DNA from: Linyphia triangularis
Taxonomy: Eukaryota > Arthropoda > Arachnida > Araneae > Linyphiidae
Assembly: GCA_963978545.1 (NCBI GenBank)
Contig: OZ021722.1
Coordinates: forward strand, 35,791,365-35,855,364
DNA length: 64,000 bases
Direction: 5' to 3'
The position numbers and the translations under genes are program-made. This document shows, one piece after another, positions 1-10,394 of this stretch (within the stretch, counting starts at the first letter, position 1; every line of letters begins with the position of its first letter). The notes under the pieces were generated by a model. The model was not told the DNA's origin. It saw nothing but the letters and a program-made list of their open reading frames with translations, and did not search any database.

Positions 1-22
1 ATTAATTTAGAAAAAAAAACTT

Positions 23-163
23 AGGTTCTACCGAGATTTGAACTCGGATCGCTGGATTCAGAGTCCAGATTGCTGACCATTACATCAATGAACTTAATTT
101 TCCCACGCAAGGAATCAAAAATTGGCAGCCTGGGTGAGATCTAGTACTCCTAACCATATGACA
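23..163 (-). pseudogene. Hybrid monomer: Gln with intact 3' half, relic 5' half, plus relic Glu
   Basis: Gln 23-94 has a normal T arm and CTG anticodon loop, but its 5' end (AGTTCATTG) is of the relic type, so the acceptor stem cannot pair. The relic Glu is 100-163. The same hybrid recurs at 13439, 20050 and 38359. It reads as one crossover inside the Gln gene, later copied with its block. Confidence 0.8.
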
Positions 164-289
164 AAAGAGTCTAATGAATTGCATTTTATAATCCTTTTGA
201 TTCAATAACTATATTGCGTAAAAAATACATATGTCCAAAAATATTTCATTCCAGATATATTTATACATGATAGATTTAACAAAAAAACT

Positions 290-438
290 AGGTTCTACCG
301 AGATTCGAACTCGGATCGCAGGATTCAAAGTCCAGAGTGCTAAACATTACACCATAGAACCCAAATTTCCCCCACCGGGAATCGAACCCGGGCCGCCTGG
401 GTGAAAGCCAGGAATCCTAACCACTAGACCACATGAAA
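290..438 (-). tRNA. tRNA-Glu(TTC) + tRNA-Gln(TTG) pair
   Basis: Glu 367-438, Gln 290-361 (A28). The Glu acceptor 5' strand reads TTTCATG and cannot pair with its 3' strand at two positions, so this Glu is doubtful. The same damaged Glu recurs at 13783, 20394 and 38703. Confidence 0.75.
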
Positions 439-555
439 CAGAATGCCTATGTATTAAATAAGTTTTATATTTAATAAAATAATGAAGAAAATTATACGGA
501 AACATTTTAAAAATCCTCGACATTCTCAAGGGTGAAATAATTGAAAAAAAAACTT

Positions 556-695
556 ACGTTCTACTGAAAGTTAGTTGGTATCGCAGGATCCTGAGACAAG
601 AGTGCTGACCATTACACCATTGAACTTAATTTTCCCACTCAAGGAATCGAAAATTGGCAGCCTGGGTGAGATCTAGTATTCCTAACCATATGACA
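556..695 (-). pseudogene. Relic Gln-Glu pair (type example) and list of relic pairs, left half
   Basis: Relic Gln is followed by a 5-nt spacer and a 64-nt relic Glu lacking 8 nt of the D arm. T arms no longer match the B-box consensus, and one side of each anticodon stem is changed, but anticodons CTG and CTC and the T run persist. Other relic pairs (140 or 141 bp each) start at 1346, 1879, 2940, 4394, 4928, 5988, 6522, 7056, 7854, 8652, 9450, 10512, 11046, 11842, 12375, 12908, 13973, 14763, 15817, 16348, 16882, 17416, 17947, 18481, 19016, 19519, 20584, 21365, 21898, 22959, 23493, 24027, 24560, 25358, 26156, 26954, 28016, 28550, 29082, 29619, 30417. Confidence 0.85.
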
Positions 696-823
696 AAAGA
701 GTCTAATGAATTGCATTTTATCATCCATTTGATTCAATAACTATATTGCGTAAAAAAAAATATATATATCCATAAATATTTAAATCCAGATATATTTAGA
801 CATGATAGATTTAACAAAAAACT

Positions 824-972
824 AGGTTCTACCGAGATTTGAACTCGGATCGCTGGATTCAAAGTCCAGAGTGCTAACCATTACAATATAGAACCCAAAT
901 TTCCCACGCCGGGAATCGTACGCGGGCCGCCTGGGTGAAAGCCAGGAATCCTAACCACTAGACCACATGGTA
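824..972 (-). tRNA. tRNA-Glu(TTC) + tRNA-Gln(TTG) pair
   Basis: Glu 901-972, Gln 824-895 (A, T loop TTCAAAT). The Glu T arm reads GTACGATTC, a change in the B box, and its 5' end is TACCATG, so one acceptor pair is lost. Same subtype at 13251, 14318, 32624 and 39238. Confidence 0.8.
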
Positions 973-1088
973 CAATAAGCCTACGCATTCAAACACTTTA
1001 GATATTTAATAAAATTATAAAGTCAACTATACGTAAAATTTAAAAAATCATCGCATACATGAGGGATATTAATTTAGAAAAAAAACTT

Positions 1089-1228
1089 AGGTTCTACCGA
1101 GATTCGAACTCGGATCGCTGGATTCAGAGTCCAGAGTTACACCATAGAACCCAATTTTCCCACGCCGGGAATCGAACCCGTGCTGCCTGCGTGAAAGCCA
1201 GGAATCCTAACCACTAGACCACATGGGA
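1089..1228 (-). tRNA. tRNA-Glu(TTC) + D-arm-deleted tRNA-Gln(CTG)
   Basis: Glu 1157-1228, Gln 1089-1151 (Adel, 63 nt). The Gln has lost 9 nt covering the D arm and A box, so it should not fold as a normal tRNA. Glu has base 49 changed, losing the first T-stem pair. Confidence 0.75.
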
Positions 1229-1612
1229 CAGAATGCCTACGTATTCAAATAAATTTTATATTTAATAAAATAATGAAGAAAATTATACAGAAACATTTTA
1301 TTAATCATTGACATACTCAAGGGTGAAATAATTGGAAAAAAACATACGTTCTACTGAAATATGATCTGGTATTGCTGGATCAAGAGACAAGAGTGCTGAC
1401 CATTAGATCATTGAACATAATTTTCCCTCGCAAGGAATCGAAAATTGGCAGCCTGGGTGAGATCTAGTATTCCTAACCATATGACAAAAGAGTCTAATGA
1501 ATTGCATTTTATCATCCATTTGTTTCAATAACTATATTGCTTAAAATATATATATATCCAAAAATATTTCATTTTTGATATATTTATGTATGATAGATTT
1601 AACAAAAGCACT

Positions 1613-1761
1613 AGGTTCTACCGAGATTAGAAATCGGTTCGCTGGATTCAAAGTCTAGAGTGCTACCCATTACACGATAGAACCAATCTTTCCCACGCCG
1701 GGAATCGAACCCGGGCCGCCTCGGTGAGAGCCAGGAATCCTTACCACTAGACCACGTGGGA
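1613..1761 (-). tRNA. tRNA-Glu(CTC) + diverged tRNA-Gln(TTG)
   Basis: Glu 1690-1761, Gln 1613-1684 (C). The Glu anticodon 3' stem reads CGAGG, one mismatch against CCTGG. Confidence 0.8.
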
Positions 1762-2144
1762 CAGAATGCTTACGTATTCAAATAAATTTTATATTTAATA
1801 AAATAATGAAGAAAATTATACGGAAACATTTTAATAATCCTCGACCTACTCAAGGGTGAAATAATTGGGAAAAAAATTACGTTCAAATGAAATTTGAGCT
1901 GGTATCGCTTTATCCAGAGACAAGAGTGCTGACCATTACACCATTGAACTTAATTTTCCCACGCAAGGAATCGAAAATTGGCATCCTGGGTGAGATCTAG
2001 TATTCCTAACCATATGACAAAAGATTCTAATGAATTGCATTTTATCATCCATTTGATTCAATAACTATATTGCGTAAAAAATATATATATCCAAAAATAT
2101 TTCATTCCAGATATATTTAGACATGATAGATTTAACAAAAAACT

Positions 2145-2293
2145 AGGTTCTAGGGAGATTCGAACTCGGATTGCTGGATTCAAAGTCCAAAGTGCTAACC
2201 ATTACACCATAGAACCCAAATTTCCCACGCCGGGAATCGAACCCGGGCCGCCTGAGTGAAAGCCAGGAATCCTAATTTCTAGACCACATGGGA
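2145..2293 (-). tRNA. tRNA-Glu(TTC) + tRNA-Gln(TTG) pair
   Basis: Glu 2222-2293, Gln 2145-2216 (Aq). In Glu the D loop reads CTAGAAATTAGG, so the conserved GG pair of the loop is missing. Both members are therefore suspect. Same subtype at 5193, 9716, 15029, 22164, 27220, 33868 and 40482. Confidence 0.75.
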
Positions 2294-2409
2294 CAATAAG
2301 CCTACGCATTCAAACACTTTAGATATTTAATAAAATTATAAAGTCAACTGTACGTAACATTTTAAAAATCATCGCATACATGAGGGATATTAATTTAGAA
2401 AAAAAACTT

Positions 2410-2558
2410 AGGTTCTACCGAGATTCGAACTCGGATCGCTGGATTCAGAGTCCAGAGTGCTGACCATTACACCATAGAACCCAATTTTCCTACGCCGGGA
2501 ATCGAACCCGTGCCGCCTGGGTGAAAGCCAGGAATCCTAACCACTAGACCACATGGGA
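2410..2558 (-). tRNA. tRNA-Glu(TTC) + tRNA-Gln(CTG) pair
   Basis: Glu 2487-2558, Gln 2410-2481 (A, fully paired). Glu has C4-A69 and base-49 mismatches. Confidence 0.88.
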
Positions 2559-2674
2559 CCATAAGCCTACGCATTCAAACACTTTAGATATTTAATAAAA
2601 TTATAAATTGAATTATACGTAAAATTTTAAAAATCATCGCATACATGAGGGATATTAATTTAGAAAAAAAATTT

Positions 2675-2823
2675 AGGTTCTACCGAGATTCGAACTCGGA
2701 TCGCTGGATTCAGAGTCCAGAGTGCTGACCATTACACCTTAGAACACAATTTTCCCAAGCCGGGAATCGAACCCGGGCCGCCTGGGTGAAAGCCAGGAAT
2801 CCTAACCACTAGACCACATGGGA
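2675..2823 (-). tRNA. tRNA-Glu(TTC) + tRNA-Gln(CTG) pair
   Basis: Glu 2752-2823, Gln 2675-2746 (A-U1). Glu has one acceptor mismatch (T6-T67) and is otherwise canonical. Confidence 0.88.
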
Positions 2824-3137
2824 CAGAATACCTACGTATTCAAATAAATTTTATATTTAATAAAATAATGCAGAAAATTATACAGAAACATTTTATTAAT
2901 CCTTGACATACTCAAGGGTGAAATAATTGGAAAAAAATTACGTTTAACTGAAATTTGAGCTGGTATCGCTTTATCCAGAGACAAGAGTGCTGACCATTAC
3001 ATCATTGAACTTAATTTTCCCACGCAAGGAATCAAAAATTGGCAGCCTGGGTGAGATCTAGTATTCCTAACCATATGACAAAATAGTCTAATGAATTGCA
3101 TTTTATCATCAATTTGATTCAATAACTATTTTGCTTA

Positions 3138-4055
3138 AGGTATCCGACTACGTTCGGAACAACTTTTTTAAAAATGGCTTATTAAGTACAGTTTAGGCAA
3201 TTTTTTCTGAAGTTTATAATATAAAAGTATGAAGTAAAGCAAAAAATAAAGCAAATAAAATTTTTTTTAATAAAAATAAAGCAGTATTAGACAAATTTTA
3301 AGGAAATTTTATGATAAAGCAAAAACACACTACAAAAAAATCTATTATACATATCCCAAATTCCTCTTGCAACCATATATTTATGATAGTAGAGAGGGCA
3401 ATGAACCAAAAATATAAAAAATATTATAAATAGTTGAAAAATTGTGAACATTATAAATTGGTATTTATGAATTTTTATAAAAATTACTCCTACCGTTCTA
3501 CAAAAACAGATATAAATTAAAAAGTAGTAAATGTTAATGCTAAATTTCTGGTTCATTGCCTTCTTAATATAATAGTAAGCATTTTCTGAAATTTTCATTC
3601 AAAAATCTATACAAGTTTTTGTCAAATCAGGATTTGCTCTCTCGTTATTTAACAAATAACTCATTCTGCAGAAAATGCGTTTAAAGTTTTCATTTATGTT
3701 TCATTTTATATTTTAACAAGTTTTATCTGTGAAATTCACCACTTTTGTAACTCACACCCTCTTTTTTCTCAATAGTGACAGTTTGAGGATCTTAATTTTT
3801 TTCTAGCCACTTTTGTACTCGGTAGCATAAAATTTTGCTCGATATAGCATATTGTTTTGGTTTCGGAATGCAACTTCCGGTTGATTTTGACACCTTCCAT
3901 AATGTATAAAAATTGGAATAACTTCGCATCTAATTGACGCACATAAAAAGTAAAGACTGTTTCAGAAAGTTAAAAATGTGTTCAAAAAAGTTACTGAATA
4001 AAAAAATAAATAATAATTTCATAAAAATTGACCTTTTCAACGTAGTCGGATACCT
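3138..4055. mobile_element. 918-bp non-autonomous DNA transposon with 17-bp terminal inverted repeats
   Basis: The ends are perfect 17-bp inverted repeats (3138-3154 and 4039-4055, starting AGGTATCCGACTACG) flanked by TA on both sides (3136-3137 and 4056-4057). Removing the element and one TA restores exactly the spacer of the sister repeats near 6180 and 23160. The inside is AT-rich with a 12-bp fold-back (3397-3408 against 3549-3560, GGCAATGAACCA). No open frame resembles a transposase, so it would depend on one from elsewhere. A TA target fits Tc1/mariner-like families, but I do not recognise the end sequence. It is the only copy in the window. Confidence 0.88.
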
Positions 4056-4126
4056 TAAAAAATATATATATCCAAAAATATTTCATTTCTGATATATTTA
4101 TGCATGATAGATTTAACAAAAAGACT

Positions 4127-4275
4127 AGGTTCTACCGAGTTTCGAAATCGGATCGATGGATTCAAGTTCCAGAGTGCTGACCATTACACCTTAGAACACA
4201 ATTTTCCCACGCCGGGAATCGAACCCGGGCCGCTTGGGTGAGAGCCGGGAATCCTAACCACTAGACCACGTGGGA
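4127..4275 (-). tRNA. tRNA-Glu(CTC) + diverged tRNA-Gln(TTG)
   Basis: Glu 4204-4275, Gln 4127-4198 (B). The Glu anticodon stem is weakened (CCCGG against CCAAG, two mismatches). Confidence 0.8.
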
Positions 4276-4662
4276 CAGAATGCTTACGTATTCAAATAAA
4301 TTTTATATTTAAAAAAATAATGAAGAAAATTATACAGAAACATTTTATTAATCTTTGACATACTCAAGGGTGAAATAATTGGAAAAAAAACTTACGTTCT
4401 ACTGAAATATGAGCTGGTATTGCTGGATCAAGAGATAAGAGTGCTGACCATTACATCATTGAACTTAATTTTCCCTCGCAAGGAATCGAAAATTGGCAGA
4501 CTGGGTGAGATCTAGTATTCCTAACCATATGACAAAAGAGTCTAATGAATTGCATTTTATCATCCATTTGATTCAATAACTATATTGCGTAAAAAATATA
4601 TATATATCCAAAAATATTTCATTCCAGATATATTTATACATGATAGATTTAACAAAAAGACT

Positions 4663-4811
4663 AGGTTCTACCGAGTTTCGAAATCGGATCGATGGATTCA
4701 AGTTCCAGAGTGCTGACCATTACACCTTAGAACACAATTTTCCCACGCCGGGAATCGAACCCGGGCTGCCTGGGTGAAAGCCAGGAATCCTAACCACTAG
4801 ACCACATGGGA
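4663..4811 (-). tRNA. tRNA-Glu(TTC) + diverged tRNA-Gln(TTG)
   Basis: Glu 4740-4811 (all stems paired), Gln 4663-4734 (B). Confidence 0.87.
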
Positions 4812-5192
4812 CGGAATGCCTACGTATTAAATAAGTTTTATATTTAATAAAATAATGAAGAAAATTATACGGAAACAATTTAATAATCCTCAACATACTC
4901 AAGGGTGAAATAATTGGAAAAAAACTTACGTTCTACTGAAATTTAGTTGGTATCGCTGGATCCAGAGACAAGAGTGCTGACCATTACACCATTGAACTTA
5001 ATTTTCCCACGCAAGGAATCGAAAATTGGCATCCTGGGTGAGATCTAGTATTCCTAACCATATGACAAAAGATTCTAATGAATTGCATTTTATCATCCAT
5101 TTGATTCAATAACTATATTGCGTAAAAAATATATATATCCAAAAATATTTCATTCCAGATATATTTAGACATGATAGATTTAACAAAAAACT

Positions 5193-5341
5193 AGGTTCTA
5201 GGGAGATTCGAACTCGGATTGCTGGATTCAAAGTCCAAAGTGCTAACCATTACACCATAGAACCCAAATTTCCCACGCCGGGAATCGAACCCGGGCCGCC
5301 TGAGTGAAAGCCAGGAATCCTAATTTCTAGACCACATGGGA
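5193..5341 (-). tRNA. tRNA-Glu(TTC) + tRNA-Gln(TTG) pair
   Basis: Glu 5270-5341 (altered D loop), Gln 5193-5264 (Aq). Copy of the 2145 pair at +3,048, which is the 2,128-bp duplication plus 920 bp for the inserted element and its TA. Confidence 0.75.
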
Positions 5342-5446
5342 CAATAAGCCTACGCATTCAAACACTTTAGATATTTAATAAAATTATAAAGTCAACTGTA
5401 CGTAACATTTTAAAAATCATCGCATACATGAGGGATATTAATTTAG

Positions 5447-5454
5447 AAAAAAAA
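5447..5454 (-). terminator. Pol III T-run terminator after tRNA-Gln (example of a repeated site)
   Basis: Eight consecutive Ts on the minus strand begin 3 bases after the Gln gene at 5458-5529. A run of five to nine Ts occupies this place after every Gln in the array, intact or relic. The Glu-Gln spacers (AATTG, ATTTG or AGATT on the minus strand) never contain four Ts in a row, so the run after Gln is the first terminator a polymerase starting upstream of Glu would meet. Confidence 0.85.
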
Positions 5455-5457
5455 CTT

Positions 5458-5606
5458 AGGTTCTACCGAGATTCGAACTCGGATCGCTGGATTCAGAGTC
5501 CAGAGTGCTGACCATTACACCATAGAACCCAATTTTCCTACGCCGGGAATCGAACCCGTGCCGCCTGGGTGAAAGCCAGGAATCCTAACCACTAGACCAC
5601 ATGGGA
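5458..5606 (-). tRNA. tRNA-Glu(TTC) + tRNA-Gln(CTG) pair
   Basis: Glu 5535-5606 (C4-A69 and base 49 changed), Gln 5458-5529 (A). Confidence 0.88.
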
Positions 5607-5722
5607 CAATAAGCCTACGCATTCAAACACTTTAGATATTTAATAAAATTATAAATTGAATTATACGTAAAATTTTAAAAATCATCGCATACATGAGGGA
5701 TATTAATTTAGAAAAAAAATTT

Positions 5723-5871
5723 AGGTTCTACCGAGATTCGAACTCGGATCGCTGGATTCAGAGTCCAGAGTGCTGACCATTACACCTTAGAACACAATTT
5801 TCCCAAGCCGGGAATCGAACCCGGGCCGCCTGGGTGAAAGCCAGGAATCCTAACCACTAGACCACATGGGA
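5723..5871 (-). tRNA. tRNA-Glu(TTC) + tRNA-Gln(CTG) pair
   Basis: Glu 5800-5871 (T6-T67 mismatch), Gln 5723-5794 (A-U1). Confidence 0.88.
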
Positions 5872-6254
5872 CAGAATACCTACGTATTCAAATAAATTTT
5901 ATATTTAATAAAATAATGCAGAAAATTATACAGAAACATTTTATTAATCCTTGACATACTCAAGGGTGAAATAATTGGAAAAAAATTACGTTTAACTGAA
6001 ATTTGAGCTGGTATCGCTTTATCCAGAGACAAGAGTGCTGACCATTACATCATTGAACTTAATTTTCCCACGCAAGGAATCAAAAATTGGCAGCCTGGGT
6101 GAGATCTAGTATTCCTAACCATATGACAAAATAGTCTAATGAATTGCATTTTATCATCAATTTGATTCAATAACTATTTTGCTTAAAAAATATATATATC
6201 CAAAAATATTTCATTTCTGATATATTTATGCATGATAGATTTAACAAAAAGACT

Positions 6255-6403
6255 AGGTTCTACCGAGTTTCGAAATCGGATCGATGGATTCAAGTTCCAG
6301 AGTGCTGACCATTACACCTTAGAACACAATTTTCCCACGCCGGGAATCGAACCCGGGCCGCTTGGGTGAGAGCCGGGAATCCTAACCACTAGACCACGTG
6401 GGA
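6255..6403 (-). tRNA. tRNA-Glu(CTC) + diverged tRNA-Gln(TTG)
   Basis: Glu 6332-6403 (weak anticodon stem), Gln 6255-6326 (B). Sister of the 4127 pair; here the adjoining spacer has no inserted element. Confidence 0.8.
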
Positions 6404-6790
6404 CAGAATGCTTACGTATTCAAATAAATTTTATATTTAAAAAAATAATGAAGAAAATTATACAGAAACATTTTATTAATCTTTGACATACTCAAGGGTG
6501 AAATAATTGGAAAAAAAACTTACGTTCTACTGAAATATGAGCTGGTATTGCTGGATCAAGAGATAAGAGTGCTGACCATTACATCATTGAACTTAATTTT
6601 CCCTCGCAAGGAATCGAAAATTGGCAGACTGGGTGAGATCTAGTATTCCTAACCATATGACAAAAGAGTCTAATGAATTGCATTTTATCATCCATTTGAT
6701 TCAATAACTATATTGCGTAAAAAATATATATATATCCAAAAATATTTCATTCCAGATATATTTATACATGATAGATTTAACAAAAAGACT

Positions 6791-6939
6791 AGGTTCTACC
6801 GAGTTTCGAAATCGGATCGATGGATTCAAGTTCCAGAGTGCTGACCATTACACCTTAGAACACAATTCTCCCACGCCGGGAATCGAACCCGGGCTGCCTG
6901 GGTGAAAGCCAGGAATCCTAACCACTAGACCACATGGGA
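6791..6939 (-). tRNA. tRNA-Glu(TTC) + diverged tRNA-Gln(TTG)
   Basis: Glu 6868-6939 (discriminator base G rather than A), Gln 6791-6862 (B). Confidence 0.85.
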
Positions 6940-7322
6940 CGGAATGCCTACGTATTAAATAAGTTTTATATTTAATAAAATAATGAAGAAAATTATACGG
7001 AAACAATTTAATAATCCTCAACATACTCAAGGGTGAAATAATTGGAAAAAAACTTACGTTCTACTGAAATTTAGTTGGTATCGCTGGATCCAGAGACAAG
7101 AGTGCTGACCATTACACCATTGAACTTAATTTTCCCAAGCAAGGAATCGAAAATTGGCAGCCTGGGTGAGATCTAGTATTCCTAACCATATGACAAAAGA
7201 GTCTAATGAATTGCATTTTATCATCCATTTGATTCAATAACTATATTGCGTAAAAAATATATATATATCCAAAAATATTTAAATCCAGATAAATTTAGAC
7301 ATGATAGATTTAACAAAAAACT

Positions 7323-7471
7323 AGGTTCTACCGAGATTCGAACTCGGATCGCTGGATTCAAATTCTAGAGTGCTGACCATTACACCTTAGAACCCAAATT
7401 TCCCACGCCGGGAATCGAACCCGGGCCACTTGGGTGAGAGCCAGTAATCCTAACCACTAGACCACATGGGA
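7323..7471 (-). tRNA. tRNA-Glu(CTC) + tRNA-Gln(TTG) pair
   Basis: Glu 7400-7471 (anticodon stem ACTGG/CCAAG, weakened), Gln 7323-7394 (class A body with the class D anticodon arm). Confidence 0.8.
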
Positions 7472-7587
7472 CAATAAGCCTACGCATTCAAACACTTTTG
7501 ATATTTAATAAAATTTTAATGTCAACTATACGTAAAATTTTAAAAATCATCGCATACATGAGAGATATTAATTTAGAAAAAAAACTT

Positions 7588-7736
7588 AGGTTCTACCGAG
7601 ATTCGAACTCGGATCGCTGGATTCAGAGTCCAGAGTGCTTACCATTACACCAGAGAACTCAACTTTCCCACGCATGGCATCGAACACGGGCCACTTGGGT
7701 GAAAGCCAGGAATCCTAACCACTAGACCTCATGGGA
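7588..7736 (-). tRNA. Damaged tRNA-Glu(TTC) + tRNA-Gln(CTG)
   Basis: Glu 7665-7736 has a broken T arm (3' strand ATGCC) and an anticodon-stem mismatch. Gln 7588-7659 is A-A1 with a second acceptor mismatch. This subtype also sits at 8386, 25092 and 25890. Confidence 0.7.
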
Positions 7737-8120
7737 CAGAATGCCTAAGTATTCAAATAAGTTTTATATTTCATAAAATAATGAAGAAAATTATACGGAA
7801 ACATTTTAATAATTCCCGACATACTCAAGGGTGAAATAATTGGAAAAAAAATTACGTTCTACTGAAATTTTAGCTGGTATCGCTGGATCCAGAGACAAGA
7901 GTGCTGACCATTACATCAATGAACTTAATTTTCCCACGCCAGGAATCAAAAATTGGCAGCCTGGGTGAGATCTAGTACTCCTAACCATATGACAAAAGAA
8001 TCTAATGAATTGCATTTTATCATCCTTTTGATTCAATAACTATATTGCGTAATAAATACATATGTCCAAAAATATTTCATTCCAGATATATTTATACATG
8101 ATAGATTTAACAAAAAAACT

Positions 8121-8269
8121 AGGTTCTACCGAGATTCGAACTCGGATCGCAGGATTCAAAGTCCAGAGTGCTAACCATTACACCATAGAACCCAAATTTC
8201 CCACACCGGGAATCGAACCCGGGCTGCTTGGGTGAAAGCCAGGAATCCTAACCACTAGACCACATGGGA
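8121..8269 (-). tRNA. tRNA-Glu(TTC) + tRNA-Gln(TTG) pair
   Basis: Glu 8198-8269 (G7-T66 wobble, one anticodon-stem mismatch), Gln 8121-8192 (A28). Confidence 0.85.
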
Positions 8270-8385
8270 CAATAAGCCTACGCATTCAAACACTTTAGAT
8301 ATTTAATAAAATTTTAATGTCAACTATACGTAAAATTTTAAAAATCATCGCATACATGAGAGATATTAATTTAGAAAAAAAACTT

Positions 8386-8534
8386 AGGTTCTACCGAGAT
8401 TCGAACTCGGATCGCTGGATTCAGAGTCCAGAGTGCTTACCATTACACCAGAGAACTCAACTTTCCCACGCATGGCATCGAACACGGGCCACTTGGATGA
8501 AAGCCAGGAATCCTAACCACTAGACCACATGGGA
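8386..8534 (-). tRNA. Damaged tRNA-Glu(TTC) + tRNA-Gln(CTG)
   Basis: Glu 8463-8534 (broken T arm), Gln 8386-8457 (A-A1). Copy of the 7588 pair 798 bp away. Confidence 0.7.
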
Positions 8535-8918
8535 CAGAATGCCTAAGTATTCAAATAAGTTTTATATTTCATAAAATAATGAAGAAAATTATACGGAAAC
8601 ATTTTAATAATTCCCGACATACTCAAGGGTGAAATAATTGGAAAAAAAATTACGTTCTACTGAAATTTTAGCTGGTATCGCTGGATCCAGAGACAAGAGT
8701 GGTGACCATTACATCAATGAACTTAATTTTCCCACGCCAGGAATCAAAAATTGGCAGCCTGGGTGAGATCTAGTACTCCTAACCATATGACAAAAGAATC
8801 TAATGAATTGCATTTTATCATCCTTTTGATTCAATAACTATATTGCGTAATAAATACATATGTCCAAAAATATTTCATTCCAGATATATTTATACATGAT
8901 AGATTTAACAAAAAAACT

Positions 8919-9067
8919 AGGTTCTACCGAGATTCGAACTCCGATCGCAGGATTCAAAGTCCAGAGTGCTAACCATTACACCATAGAACCCAAATTTCCC
9001 ACACCGGGAATCGAACCCGGGCTGCCTGGGTGAAAGCCAGGAATCCTAACCACTAGACCACATGGGA
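8919..9067 (-). tRNA. tRNA-Glu(TTC) + tRNA-Gln(TTG) pair
   Basis: Glu 8996-9067 (paired), Gln 8919-8990 (A28, plus a G50-G64 T-stem mismatch). Confidence 0.85.
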
Positions 9068-9183
9068 CAATAAGCCTACGCATTCAAACACTTTAGATAT
9101 TTAATAAAATTATAAAGTCAACTATACGTAAAATTTTAAAAATCATCGCATACATGAGGGATATTAATTTAGAAAAAAAACTT

Positions 9184-9332
9184 AGGTTCTACCGAGATTT
9201 GAACTCGGATCGCTGGATTCAGAGTAGAGAGTGCTTACCATTACAACATAGAACTCAACTTTCCCACGCATGGCATCGAACCCGGGTCACTTGGGTGAAA
9301 GCCAGGAATCCTAACCACTAGACCACATGGGA
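9184..9332 (-). tRNA. Damaged tRNA-Glu(TTC) + tRNA-Gln(CTG)
   Basis: Glu 9261-9332 (T-stem mismatches), Gln 9184-9255 (A1; anticodon 5' stem CTCTA leaves two mismatches). Confidence 0.7.
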
Positions 9333-9715
9333 CAGAATGCCTACGTATTCAAATAAGTTTTATATTTCATAAAATAATGAAGAAAATTATACGGAAACAT
9401 TTTAATAATCCTCGACATACTCAAGGGTGAAATAATTGGAAAAAAATTTACGTTCTACTGAAATTTTAGCTGGTATCGCTGGATCCAGAGACAAGAGTGT
9501 TGACCATTACATCAATGAACTTAATTTTCCCACGCAAGGAATCAAAAATTGGCAGCCTGGGTGAGATCTAGTACTCCTAACCATATGACAAAAGAGTCTA
9601 AAGAATTGCATTTTATCATCCTTTTGATTCAATAACTATATTGCGTACAAAATACATATATCCAAAAATATTTCATTCCAGATATATTTAGACATGATAG
9701 ATTTAACAAAAAACT

Positions 9716-9864
9716 ATGTTCTAGGGAGATTCGAACTCGGATTGCTGGATTCAAAGTCCAAAGTGCTAACCATTACACCATAGAACCCAAATTTCCCACG
9801 CCGGGAATCGAACCCGGGCCGCCTGAGTGAAAGCCAGGAATCCTAATTTCTAGACCACATGGGA
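9716..9864 (-). tRNA. tRNA-Glu(TTC) + tRNA-Gln(TTG) pair
   Basis: Glu 9793-9864 (altered D loop), Gln 9716-9787 (Aq, last acceptor base also changed). Confidence 0.72.
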
Positions 9865-9980
9865 CAATAAGCCTACGCATTCAAACACTTTAGATATTTA
9901 ATAAAATTATAAAGTCAACTGTACGTAACATTTTAAAAATCATCGCATACATGAGGGATATTAATTTAGAAAAAAAACTT

Positions 9981-10129
9981 AGGTTCTACCGAGATTCGAA
10001 CTCGAATCGCTGGATTCAGAGTCCAGAGTGCTGACCATTACACCATAGAACCCAATTTTCCCACGCCGGGAATCGAACCCGGGCCGCATGGGTGAAAGCC
10101 AGGAATCCTAACCACTAGACCACATGGGA
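9981..10129 (-). tRNA. tRNA-Glu(TTC) + tRNA-Gln(CTG) pair
   Basis: Glu 10058-10129 (near canonical), Gln 9981-10052 (A, one T-G wobble in the T stem). One of the best-preserved pairs in the window. Confidence 0.92.
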
Positions 10130-10245
10130 CAATAAGCCTACGCATTCAAACACTTTAGATATTTAATAAAATTATAAATTGAATTATACGTAAAATTTTA
10201 AAAATCATCGCATACATGAGGGATATTAATTTAGAAAAAAAATTT

Positions 10246-10394
10246 AGGTTTTACCGAGATTCGAACTCGGATCGCTGGATTCAGAGTCCAGAGTGCTGAC
10301 CATTACACCTTAGAACACAATTTTCCCAAGCCGGGAATCGAACCCGGGCCGCCTGGGTGAAAGCCAGGAATCCTAACCACTAGACCACATGGGA
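10246..10394 (-). tRNA. tRNA-Glu(TTC) + tRNA-Gln(CTG) pair
   Basis: Glu 10323-10394 (T6-T67), Gln 10246-10317 (A-U1 with C5-A68 mismatch). Confidence 0.86.

Larger units (their letters stand above)
1930..7105 (-). repeat. 2,128-bp tandem duplication, first copy interrupted by the transposon
   Basis: Five pairs starting 2145, 2410, 2675, 4127 and 4663 recur at 5193, 5458, 5723, 6255 and 6791. The offset is 3,048 before the inserted element and 2,128 after it; the difference of 920 equals the 918-bp element plus one TA. The block at 22164-23762 holds these five pairs only once. Confidence 0.9.

Noticed and set aside
3287..3598. A 103-codon frame inside the transposon
   Set aside because: It is AT-rich, dominated by Ile, Phe and Tyr, overlaps the fold-back and has no transposase motif.
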